Shown: in pieces, positions 1 to 5,771 of the stretch
Layout of the letters: every line of letters starts with the position of its first letter
Numbering within the stretch: the first letter of the stretch is position 1
NCBI GenBank assembly: GCA_025459035.1
Contig: JALORJ010000069.1
Coordinates: 1 to 9,621, forward strand
Source: Burkholderiales bacterium
GTDB taxonomy: Bacteria > Pseudomonadota > Gammaproteobacteria > Burkholderiales > Ga0077523
Reading direction: 5' to 3'
Length of the DNA stretch: 9,621 nt
Notes under the pieces: model-generated
Database searches by the model: none
What the model was told of the DNA's origin: nothing
What the model saw: the letters and a program-made list of their open reading frames with translations, nothing else
Made by a program: the position numbers and the translations under genes

Positions 1-377
1 TGGTCGAGTCGGTCAGCGGCGGCAGCCACTGGGGCGGTGGCATGCGCACCGACAGCTTCGCGCACGCGCGCTTCGGGCTGCTCGCGGCGCGCGGCGGCGA
101 CTGGGGCGGGACGCGCGTCGTGTCGCGCGCGTGGTTCGACGCGACCACGGCGCCGGTCGCGATCGCGCCCTGGTACGCCGGCATGTGGTGGCGCCCGCAC
201 GCGGACAACCCGGTCCTGCGCAAGGCGCCGGCGGCGGGGTTCTTCGCGCTCGGTTCCGGCGGCAATCTGGTGTGGGTGCACCCGGCACGCGATCTGGTGC
301 TGGTGGCGCGCTGGGTCGCGTTCGAGCAGCTCGACGCGCTCGTGGCGCAGGTCGAGGACGCCGTCACCGATGCCTGA
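1..377 (+). CDS. Serine hydrolase, beta-lactamase (class C / penicillin-binding) fold, 3' end only
   Basis: Only the C-terminal part is present; the reading frame is open from the window edge (first complete codon at 3) to TGA at 375-377. The visible protein has the pattern of the C-terminal half of class C beta-lactamase-like serine hydrolases: a Ser-Gly-Gly-Ser-His-Trp-Gly-Gly-Gly-Met stretch (codons at 15-44), then a helix of the 'ARFGLLAARGG-W-GTRVVSRAWFD' type, a 'YAGMWWRP' strand, and 'FFALGSGGNLVWVHP', which occupies the place of the third active-site motif (KTG/HTG equivalent), followed by a 'DLVLVARW' strand. The catalytic Ser-x-x-Lys lies outside the window, so activity cannot be judged. 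Such proteins are usually periplasmic esterases, peptidases or lactamases of unknown substrate. The stop overlaps the start of the next gene by 8 nt, suggesting co-translation with the adaptor lipoprotein. Confidence 0.8.
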   Translation, partial: VESVSGGSHWGGGMRTDSFAHARFGLLAARGGDWGGTRVVSRAWFDATTAPVAIAPWYAGMWWRPHADNPVLRKAPAAGFFALGSGGNLVWVHPARDLVLVARWVAFEQLDALVAQVEDAVTDA

Positions 378-1251
378 CCCGGCGTTCGTGAAGAGGCGCA
401 CGCCCGGGTCGCCGACCGGCTGGCGGTGTGTCGCGGCGCGGGTGCGTGCCGCCGCGCCGGTCGTGATGGCGCTGGTGCTCGCCGCGTGTGCGGCCGACGC
501 GCCGCGGTCCGCCCCCGGCGCGGTGGTGGTGGCGGGCGACGCCGACTGGCTGGAGGCCCGCGTGATGGCCGCCACGCGCGTCGTGGTCGCGACCGAGGTC
601 GACGGTCGGGTCGCGCGCGTGCTCGCGCGCCAGGGTGATCACGTCGCGGCCGACGACCCGCTGCTGGTGCTGGACCCTGCGCCGTTCGACGCGCGGGTGG
701 TCGAGGCCGTCGACGCCCGGGCGCGCGCCACCGACCGCTGGCGTGCTGCCGCCGGGGCGCTCGATCGGCAGGACACGCGGGCGTTCAATCCGACGTACAC
801 GGTCGACCGTGCGTTCGACGCGACGCGGGCCCGGATCTTCGAGGCCGAGCGCGATGCGGCCGTGGCGGCGCGGGTCGCGGACCGGGTCACGGCCGAGCGC
901 GCTGCGAGCGTCGTGCGCGCCCCGATCGCGGGGCGCGTCGCGGATCTCGTCGTGGTCGGCGGGCAGACGGTCGTCGCGCGGCAGACCGTCGCGCGCATCG
1001 ACGACGACGACGCGATCGAGGCCCACGTGGCGTGGCCGACCGCGCGGGGGGCGCCGCCACGGGCCGGCGCGCGGGCGCGGGTCGCCGCCGCCGACACCCC
1101 GGCCGGCCGGGATGTCGCGGCGCGGGTGCTGCGCATCGAGGCCTCCGAGTCCCCGGCGGCCGCGACGACCGTGGTGGTGATCGGCTGGACCGAGCCCGCG
1201 TGGTGGCCTGCCGGCACGCCGGTCCGGGTGCGGTTCACCCCGGCACCCTGA
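370..1251 (+). CDS. Lipoprotein periplasmic adaptor (HlyD / RND membrane-fusion type) of an efflux system
   Basis: The protein is 293 aa. A basic N-terminal region and hydrophobic core end in a lipobox (Leu37-Ala38-Ala39-Cys40), so it is probably acylated and anchored on the periplasmic side of a membrane. Two half-motifs of a biotinyl/lipoyl-like domain lie at about 70-103 (EVDGRVARVLARQGDHV…PLLVLD) and 180-212 (VRAPIAGRVADLVVVGGQTV…VARID). They flank an alpha-helical hairpin of only about 70 residues (107-178), and a beta-barrel-like tail follows (215-293). This order is typical of membrane-fusion proteins that couple an inner-membrane pump to an outer-membrane channel. ATG 370 was chosen because GAGGA lies at 354-358 and the start overlaps the upstream stop; the frame is open further upstream, but that stretch is antiparallel coding noise. 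No pump gene follows, so the partner is unknown. The family call is firm, the transported substrate is not known. Confidence 0.82.
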   Translation: MPDPAFVKRRTPGSPTGWRCVAARVRAAAPVVMALVLAACAADAPRSAPGAVVVAGDADWLEARVMAATRVVVATEVDGRVARVLARQGDHVAADDPLLVLDPAPFDARVVEAVDARARATDRWRAAAGALDRQDTRAFNPTYTVDRAFDATRARIFEAERDAAVAARVADRVTAERAASVVRAPIAGRVADLVVVGGQTVVARQTVARIDDDDAIEAHVAWPTARGAPPRAGARARVAAADTPAGRDVAARVLRIEASESPAAATTVVVIGWTEPAWWPAGTPVRVRFTPAP

Positions 1252-1275
1252 GCGTCCGCGCCGACCGGCGCCGAA

Positions 1276-1320
1276 CCGATCGATCGCGCAGGCTTGCCGT
1301 GATGCGATTCGCTCGATCGG
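1276..1320. repeat. 8-bp inverted repeat in the intergenic region before rubrerythrin
   Basis: CCGATCGA (1276-1283) is matched by its reverse complement TCGATCGG (1313-1320) across a 29-base spacer. It is followed by an 8-bp palindrome GGTCGACC (1320-1327) and an A-rich patch (1329-1334). There is no T-run on the plus strand, so it is a poor terminator for the adaptor gene. It could be an operator or a weak structure. The remainder of 1252-1492 shows no convincing gene; a weak -10-like TACAAA lies at 1373-1378 without a good -35. Confidence 0.3.
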
Positions 1321-1480
1321 GTCGACCGAAAAAATTGCGCCTGCGACGCTGAACGCGGCCATGCCTGCGGCGTACAAAGCGTGCGGTCGTCACGCTGTCG
1401 CCCTCCGCCGTTCGCGAGAGGCCATGGCGGTGCGGCAGTCACGTTCCATCCGGCTTCGCAGCCGGCCCTGTTCCCCACCC

Positions 1481-1486
1481 GGAGGT
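1481..1486 (+). promoter_or_regulatory. Ribosome binding site of the rubrerythrin gene
   Basis: GGAGGT, six bases before ATG 1493, is the strongest Shine-Dalgarno match in the window. It decides the start: an in-frame ATG at 1361 would add 44 residues of Arg-rich sequence that has no resemblance to rubrerythrin and no ribosome binding site. Confidence 0.85.
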
Positions 1487-1492
1487 CACCCC

Positions 1493-1912
1493 ATGCAGCT
1501 CAAGGGCTCGAAGACTGAAGACAATCTCAAGGCCGCGTTCGCCGGCGAATCGCAGGCCAACCGTCGCTACCTGTACTTCGCGAACAAGGCCGACATCGAA
1601 GGCCAGAACGACGTCGCGGCGCTGTTCCGCTCCACGGCCGAAGGCGAGACCGGCCATGCGCACGGTCACCTCGAGTACCTCGAGCAGGTGGGCGATCCGG
1701 CGACGGGCCTGCCGATCGGCGCGTCGCGCGACAACCTGAAGGCCGCGGTCCACGGCGAGACGCACGAGTACACCGACATGTACCCGGGCATGGCGAAGAC
1801 GGCCCGCGAAGAAGGCTTCGACGAGATCGGCGACTGGTTCGAGACGCTGGCGAAGGCCGAGCGCTCGCACGCCAACCGCTTCCAGAAGGCCCTGGACGCG
1901 CTGGTCGACTGA
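1493..1912 (+). CDS. Rubrerythrin-family diiron protein, without rubredoxin domain
   Basis: The protein is 139 aa, a ferritin-like four-helix bundle. All ligands expected for the rubrerythrin diiron site are visible: Glu19, Glu52 and His55 (E-x-x-H), Glu89 and Glu92, and Glu123 with His126. In characterised rubrerythrins this centre reduces hydrogen peroxide to water in the cytoplasm. The C-terminal rubredoxin domain with its two CxxC knuckles, which delivers electrons in classical rubrerythrins of about 190 aa, is absent. The protein has no cysteine at all, so an outside electron donor is required. The start is fixed by GGAGGT at 1481-1486. The next gene, beyond a hairpin terminator, encodes an iron-sulfur protein that is a plausible redox partner (inference from neighbourhood). 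The family call is secure; peroxidase activity is inferred from the family. Confidence 0.93.
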   Translation: MQLKGSKTEDNLKAAFAGESQANRRYLYFANKADIEGQNDVAALFRSTAEGETGHAHGHLEYLEQVGDPATGLPIGASRDNLKAAVHGETHEYTDMYPGMAKTAREEGFDEIGDWFETLAKAERSHANRFQKALDALVD

Positions 1913-1938
1913 GGTCCGGGCCCGCCCGAACCTGTCAC

Positions 1939-1982
1939 GCGTCGAGGCGCCCGGGACCGTTCCCGGGCGCCTCGACGCTTTC
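1939..1982 (+). terminator. Intrinsic terminator after rubrerythrin
   Basis: A perfect 18-bp stem (1939-1956 pairing with 1961-1978) closes on a 4-base loop (CCGT) and is followed by TTT and then CC. The very stable GC stem 26 bases after the rubrerythrin stop fits a rho-independent terminator, but the U-run is short, so partial read-through into the next gene is possible. Confidence 0.8.
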
Positions 1983-2024
1983 CGGGCCCGCCAGTGCGGC
2001 CCACCCCTTCCCGGATCCCGTTCC

Positions 2025-3353
2025 ATGCGCGAAGGCAGCCTCGAAGCTCCCACCCGTCATCCGATCGACTGGAAGAACCCCGAGTACTTCGACGGGCCGA
2101 AACTCGAGCACGAACTCGAGCGGGTCTACGACATCTGCCACGGCTGCCGACGGTGCGTGAGCCTGTGCAACGCGTTTCCGACGCTGTTCGACCTGGTCGA
2201 CAACAACGACACGATGGAGGTCGAGGGCGTCGCGAAATCGGACTTCGGCAAGGTGGTCGACCAGTGCTACCTGTGCGACCTCTGCTACATGACCAAGTGT
2301 CCGTACGTGCCGCCGCACGAGTGGAACGTCGACTTCCCGCACCTGATGCTGCGCGCGAAGGCGGTCAAGTTCCGCAACGGCGAGACCACGTTCCGCGACA
2401 AGCTGCTGTCGTCGACCGACGCGGTCGGCAAGCTCGCGTCGATCCCCGTGGTGGTGCAGGCGGTCAACGCCGCCAACCGCACGCCGGCGATCCGCAAGGC
2501 GATGGACAAGGTGCTGGGCGTGCACGCCGACCGCGTGCTGCCCGAGTACGACAGCGCGAAGTTCCGCAGCACGGCGAAGCCCGACGCGAGCTTCCCGGTG
2601 CGCGACGGCGCCAACACGCCCGGCAAGGTCGCGATCTTCTCGACCTGCTACGTGAACTACAACGAGCCCGGCATCGGCCACGACCTGATCGCGCTGCTCG
2701 CGCACAACCGCGTGCCGCACGTGGTGGTCGAGAAGGAGAACTGCTGTGGCATGCCGAAGCTCGAGCTGGGCGACCTCGACGCGGTCGAGAAGCTGAAGAA
2801 CGGCAACATCCCGGTGCTCGCGAAGCTCGCGCGGGCCGGGTACGCCATCGTCACCGCGGTGCCGTCGTGCACGCTGATGTTCAAGCAGGAGCTGCCGCTG
2901 ATGTTCCCCGACGACGCGGATGTGCAGGCGGTGAAGGCGGCGATGTTCGATCCGTTCGAGTACTTCGTGCTGCGCCACCGCGACGGGCTGCTGGACACCG
3001 GGTTCAAGGTGCCGCTGGGCAAGGTCTCGTATCACATCCCCTGTCACCTGCGCGTGCAGAACATGGGGCAGAAGACGCGCGAGCTGCTCGAGATGGTGCC
3101 GGGCACGAAGGTCACGACCGTCGAGCGCTGCTCCGGTCACGACGGCACCTGGGGCGTGAAGAGCGAGTACTTCAAGGACTCGATGAAGATCGGCAAGCCG
3201 GTCTTCAAGGCGATGGCCGCACCGCAACCCGACTGGGTCAGTTCGGACTGCGCGATCGCCGGGCGCCACATCGTCCAGGGCATCGGCGAGGCCGCGAGCG
3301 GCATGCGCAAGGAACACCCCCTCACGCTGATGCGCGTCGCCTACGGGCTGTGA
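2025..3353 (+). CDS. GlpC/HdrD-like iron-sulfur protein (two 4Fe-4S clusters plus cysteine-rich CCG domains)
   Basis: The protein is 442 aa and soluble (no signal peptide or membrane helix seen). Near the N-terminus are two ferredoxin-type cysteine sets: Cys38, 41, 44, 48 and Cys81, 84, 87, 92 (the last followed by Pro), so two [4Fe-4S] clusters are expected. Next come two cysteine-rich modules of the kind found in GlpC, LutA/GlcF and heterodisulfide reductase HdrB/HdrD. The first has Cys208, Cys240-Cys241-Gly242 and Cys282; the second has Cys340, Cys369-Ser370-Gly371 and Cys409, so the second CCG is changed to CSG. This architecture moves electrons between a dehydrogenase or quinone and another centre. 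No glpA/glpB-like partner is present; instead it sits between rubrerythrin and DUF3501 genes. No strong ribosome binding site precedes ATG 2025. A role as electron donor to rubrerythrin is inference; the domain call is firm. Confidence 0.9.
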   Translation: MREGSLEAPTRHPIDWKNPEYFDGPKLEHELERVYDICHGCRRCVSLCNAFPTLFDLVDNNDTMEVEGVAKSDFGKVVDQCYLCDLCYMTKCPYVPPHEWNVDFPHLMLRAKAVKFRNGETTFRDKLLSSTDAVGKLASIPVVVQAVNAANRTPAIRKAMDKVLGVHADRVLPEYDSAKFRSTAKPDASFPVRDGANTPGKVAIFSTCYVNYNEPGIGHDLIALLAHNRVPHVVVEKENCCGMPKLELGDLDAVEKLKNGNIPVLAKLARAGYAIVTAVPSCTLMFKQELPLMFPDDADVQAVKAAMFDPFEYFVLRHRDGLLDTGFKVPLGKVSYHIPCHLRVQNMGQKTRELLEMVPGTKVTTVERCSGHDGTWGVKSEYFKDSMKIGKPVFKAMAAPQPDWVSSDCAIAGRHIVQGIGEAASGMRKEHPLTLMRVAYGL

Positions 3354-3393
3354 CGCGCACGGCGCTCCATTCCACCTCCACAGGATCGATGTC

Positions 3394-3978
3394 ATGACGA
3401 TCACCCGCGACAGCCTGATGACCCTCGAGGCGTATTCCCGGCAGCGCAACGCCTTCCGTGCGGAAGTGCTCGCCCACAAGAAGCCGCGCAAGGTCTTCCT
3501 CGGCGACAACCTCACGCTCATCTTCGAGGACGAGCTCACGCTGCGCTACCAGATCCAGGAGATGCTGCGCATCGAGAAGATCTTCGAGGAGGACGGCATC
3601 CAGTCCGAGCTCGACGCCTACAACCCGCTCGTGCCCGACGGCAGCAACTGGAAGGCGACGATGCTGATCGAGTACCCCGACGCGGAAGAGCGTCGCGTGC
3701 GCCTCGCGCAGCTCAAGGGCATCGAGACGCAGGTGTGGGTGCGCGTGGCCGGCCACGCGAAGGTGCGGCCGATCGCCGACGAGGACCTCGACCGCGACGA
3801 CGGCGAGAAGACGGCGTCGGTGCACTTCCTGCGGTTCGAACTCGACGCCGGGATGAAGGCGTCGCTGCGCGACGGCGCCGCGCTCGCGATCGGCGTCGAC
3901 CATCCGGAGTACACGGCGGCACTCGACCCGGTGTCGCCGCAGACGCGCGCGTCGTTGCTCGGCGACCTGCGCGGCTGA
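3394..3978 (+). CDS. DUF3501 family protein
   Basis: The protein is 194 aa, acidic and soluble, with no signal peptide, no membrane segment and no cysteine. It begins with a short helical region (MTITRDSLMTLEAYSRQR…), then a conserved-looking 'KKPRKVFLGDNLTLIFED' block and a helix-rich 'LRYQIQEMLRIEKIFEEDGIQSELDAYNPLVPDGSNWKATMLIEYPD' stretch. I recognise this as the DUF3501 pattern, a family of unknown biochemical function that I recall beside rubrerythrin and GlpC-like Fe-S genes in Proteobacteria. The start at 3394 has AGGA at 3382-3385 and lies 40 bases after the Fe-S protein stop, so the two are very likely co-transcribed. A role as accessory or stability factor of the redox pair is only a guess. 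The gene's stop overlaps the next start by one base. Confidence 0.85.
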   Translation: MTITRDSLMTLEAYSRQRNAFRAEVLAHKKPRKVFLGDNLTLIFEDELTLRYQIQEMLRIEKIFEEDGIQSELDAYNPLVPDGSNWKATMLIEYPDAEERRVRLAQLKGIETQVWVRVAGHAKVRPIADEDLDRDDGEKTASVHFLRFELDAGMKASLRDGAALAIGVDHPEYTAALDPVSPQTRASLLGDLRG

Positions 3979-4625
3979 TGCGCCCGCGGCGCGACGTGCC
4001 GACGGCCGCCCCGTTGCGCCGGGCGGCGATCGCCCGGGTCGGTGCGATCGCGTGCGCACTCGCGCTGGTCGCGTGCTCCGACGGCGCGCGGCGCGCGAAC
4101 CCGGACCTCGACGCGCCGAAGGGCCTCGCGACGATGGAGTCGACCCGCGGCGGTGACCGCGGCGGCGCGGAGAAGGCGCCGCGCCCGGAGGACGAGGACC
4201 TCGCCGCGATCGCGCTGCCCGGGACCGGGCCGTGGACGTGGCAGGCGTTCGCGCCGCAGCAGAACACTGCGGCGCGCTATGCCGTCGACGTGCCGAGCCT
4301 GCGCATCGACGCCGACGGCATCGTGCGCTACGTGCTGCGGTCGACCACCGCGTCGGGCCTCGACAACCTCACGTTCGAGGGCATCGACTGCAACCGACGC
4401 CGCTGGCGCCTGTACGCGATCGTCGGTGCGGACGGCGCGTGGCGTCGCACCCGATCGCCGTGGGCCGAGTGGATCCAGGGTTCCGCGGACCGCCCGCGCG
4501 AGCAGCTCGGGCGCATGTTCTTCTGCGAGAAGACCGGCCTCGTGGTCGCGTCGGTCCCGACGATCGTCACGCGGCTGCGCGCCGCAGCCGTCGAGACACG
4601 CACGTTCGATCCGGCCAACCGCTGA
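3978..4625 (+). CDS. CNP1-like family lipoprotein
   Basis: The protein is 215 aa. An Arg-rich N-terminus and hydrophobic stretch lead to a lipobox Leu30-Val31-Ala32-Cys33 followed by Ser-Asp, so it should be exported and lipidated; Asp at +3 and Ser at +2 leave inner versus outer membrane open. An acidic, low-complexity linker (about 34-75) precedes a compact domain with 'LRIDADGIVRYVLRSTTASG', 'FEGIDCNRRRWRLYAI', 'PWAEWIQ' and a C-terminal Cys in 'MFFCEKTGLV', matching the CNP1-like family, of unknown function. Cys residues in 'GIDC' and 'FFC' could form a disulfide. The ATG overlaps the DUF3501 stop (TGATG, 3976-3980), so translation is probably coupled. In related genomes I recall CNP1-like genes near proB, as here, but in this window it runs opposite to proB. 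Function is unknown; the family assignment is from pattern recognition. Confidence 0.78.
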   Translation: MRPRRDVPTAAPLRRAAIARVGAIACALALVACSDGARRANPDLDAPKGLATMESTRGGDRGGAEKAPRPEDEDLAAIALPGTGPWTWQAFAPQQNTAARYAVDVPSLRIDADGIVRYVLRSTTASGLDNLTFEGIDCNRRRWRLYAIVGADGAWRRTRSPWAEWIQGSADRPREQLGRMFFCEKTGLVVASVPTIVTRLRAAAVETRTFDPANR

Positions 4626-4641
4626 CGGCGGCAGGCGTCAG
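4622..4641. terminator. Possible bidirectional hairpin between convergent CNP1-like gene and proB
   Basis: CTGACG (4622-4627) pairs with CGTCAG (4636-4641) around an 8-base loop. The stem contains both stop codons (TGA 4623-4625 on plus, TGA 4640-4638 on minus), so the convergent genes are only 12 bases apart. No T-run follows on either side and the stem is only 6 bp, so termination is a weak inference. Confidence 0.35.
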
Positions 4642-5771
4642 AGGACCACCAGATTGTCGCGGTGGATCAGCTCCGGCTCCGTGAGCCAGCCCAGCCGCGC
4701 CTCGATGTCGGTCGATGCGCAACCGGCGATTCGCCGGGCGTCGGCCGCGCCGTAGTTCACAAGCCCGCGCGCGATCTCGCGACCGTCGGGGCCGATGCAG
4801 GCGACCGCCTCGCCGCGCTCGAAGTCGCCGTCCACGGTCGTCACGCCGATCGGCAGCAGGCTGCGCCCACCGGCCACCAGCGCGCGTTCGGCACCCGCGT
4901 CGACGTGCACGCGGCCGCGCACCTGCAGCTGGTTCGCGAGCCACTGCTTGCGTGCCGCCAGCGTGGCGGTCGGGGCAACCAGCCGCGTGCCGATCGCCTC
5001 GCCGGCGACGAGCCGCGGAAGCACGTCGGGTTCGCGGCCCGACGCGATCACGGTGTGCGCCCCGCTGAGCGCGGCGCGCTTCGCGGCCAGCACCTTGGTC
5101 AGCATGCCGCCGGAGCCGATCGCGGTGCCGGCGCCGCCGGCCATGCGCTCGAGCGCCGGATCGCCCGCGCGTGCCTCGTGGACGAAGGTCGCGGCGGGGT
5201 CGCGCCGCGGATCCGCGGTGTACAGGCCAGCCTGGTCGGTGAGGATCACCAGCGCGTCGGCCTCGACCAGCTGGGCGACCAGCGCCCCCAGCGTGTCGTT
5301 GTCGCCGAACCGGATCTCGTCGGTCGCGACGGTGTCGTTCTCGTTGATGACCGGCACGATCCGCAGGTCGAGCAGCGTGCGCAACGTCGAGCGCGCGTTC
5401 AGGTAGCGGTGGCGATGCGCGAGGTCCTCGTGCGTCAGCAGCACCTGCGCGGTGCGCAGCGCGTGATCGCGGAAGCAGCGCTCGTAGGCCTCGACCAGAC
5501 CCATCTGACCGACGGCGGCGGCCGCCTGCAGTTCGTGCAGCGCGTGCGGGCGCTGCTTCCAGCCCAGCCGCTGCATGCCTTCGGCCACCGCACCGCTCGA
5601 CACCAGCAGTACCTGACGACCGTCGCGCGCGAGGGCGGCGATCTGCGCGGTCCAGCGCGCCAGCGCGTCGCGGTCGAGTCCCTGGCCGCCGTTGGTGACG
5701 AGGCTCGAGCCGACCTTGACGACCAGCCGGCGCGCCTGCGCGATCGGGTCCGGATGGGCGCCCGCGGTCAT
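4638..5771 (-). CDS. proB: Glutamate 5-kinase with C-terminal PUA domain
   Basis: The 377-aa enzyme phosphorylates L-glutamate with ATP to glutamyl 5-phosphate, the first and feedback-controlled step of proline synthesis, in the cytoplasm. The amino-acid-kinase domain shows Lys19-Val-Gly-Ser-Ser near the N-terminus, Ser58-Ser-Gly-Ala, the substrate loop Ile142-Asn-Glu-Asn-Asp-Thr-Val with Phe155-Gly-Asp-Asn-Asp, the Thr178-Asp-x-x-Gly-Leu-Tyr segment, and the nucleotide-binding Gly219-Ser-Gly-Gly-Met-Leu-Thr-Lys226. A PUA domain follows at about 284-360, giving the usual full length. Its ATG overlaps the obgE stop by four bases (ATGA at 5771-5768), so it is the last gene of the rplU-rpmA-obgE-proB unit and likely translationally coupled. 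proA is not in the window. Identity is secure. Confidence 0.97.
   Translation of the reverse strand: MTAGAHPDPIAQARRLVVKVGSSLVTNGGQGLDRDALARWTAQIAALARDGRQVLLVSSGAVAEGMQRLGWKQRPHALHELQAAAAVGQMGLVEAYERCFRDHALRTAQVLLTHEDLAHRHRYLNARSTLRTLLDLRIVPVINENDTVATDEIRFGDNDTLGALVAQLVEADALVILTDQAGLYTADPRRDPAATFVHEARAGDPALERMAGGAGTAIGSGGMLTKVLAAKRAALSGAHTVIASGREPDVLPRLVAGEAIGTRLVAPTATLAARKQWLANQLQVRGRVHVDAGAERALVAGGRSLLPIGVTTVDGDFERGEAVACIGPDGREIARGLVNYGAADARRIAGCASTDIEARLGWLTEPELIHRDNLVVL

Noticed and set aside
1335..1378. Promoter for rubrerythrin (TTGCGC or CTGAAC with TACAAA)
   Set aside because: The -35 matches are poor or the spacing is wrong. A promoter probably lies in 1252-1480, but I cannot place it.
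1361..1492. N-terminal extension of rubrerythrin from ATG 1361
   Set aside because: Arg-rich, unlike any rubrerythrin start; GGAGGT at 1481-1486 and family similarity place the start at 1493.
1935..3539. Long minus-strand open frame of over 500 codons opposite the Fe-S protein gene
   Set aside because: It is His/Arg/Val-rich without domain pattern, lies antisense to a clearly recognised gene, and starts and ends inside other genes. It is a shadow produced by high GC at third codon positions.
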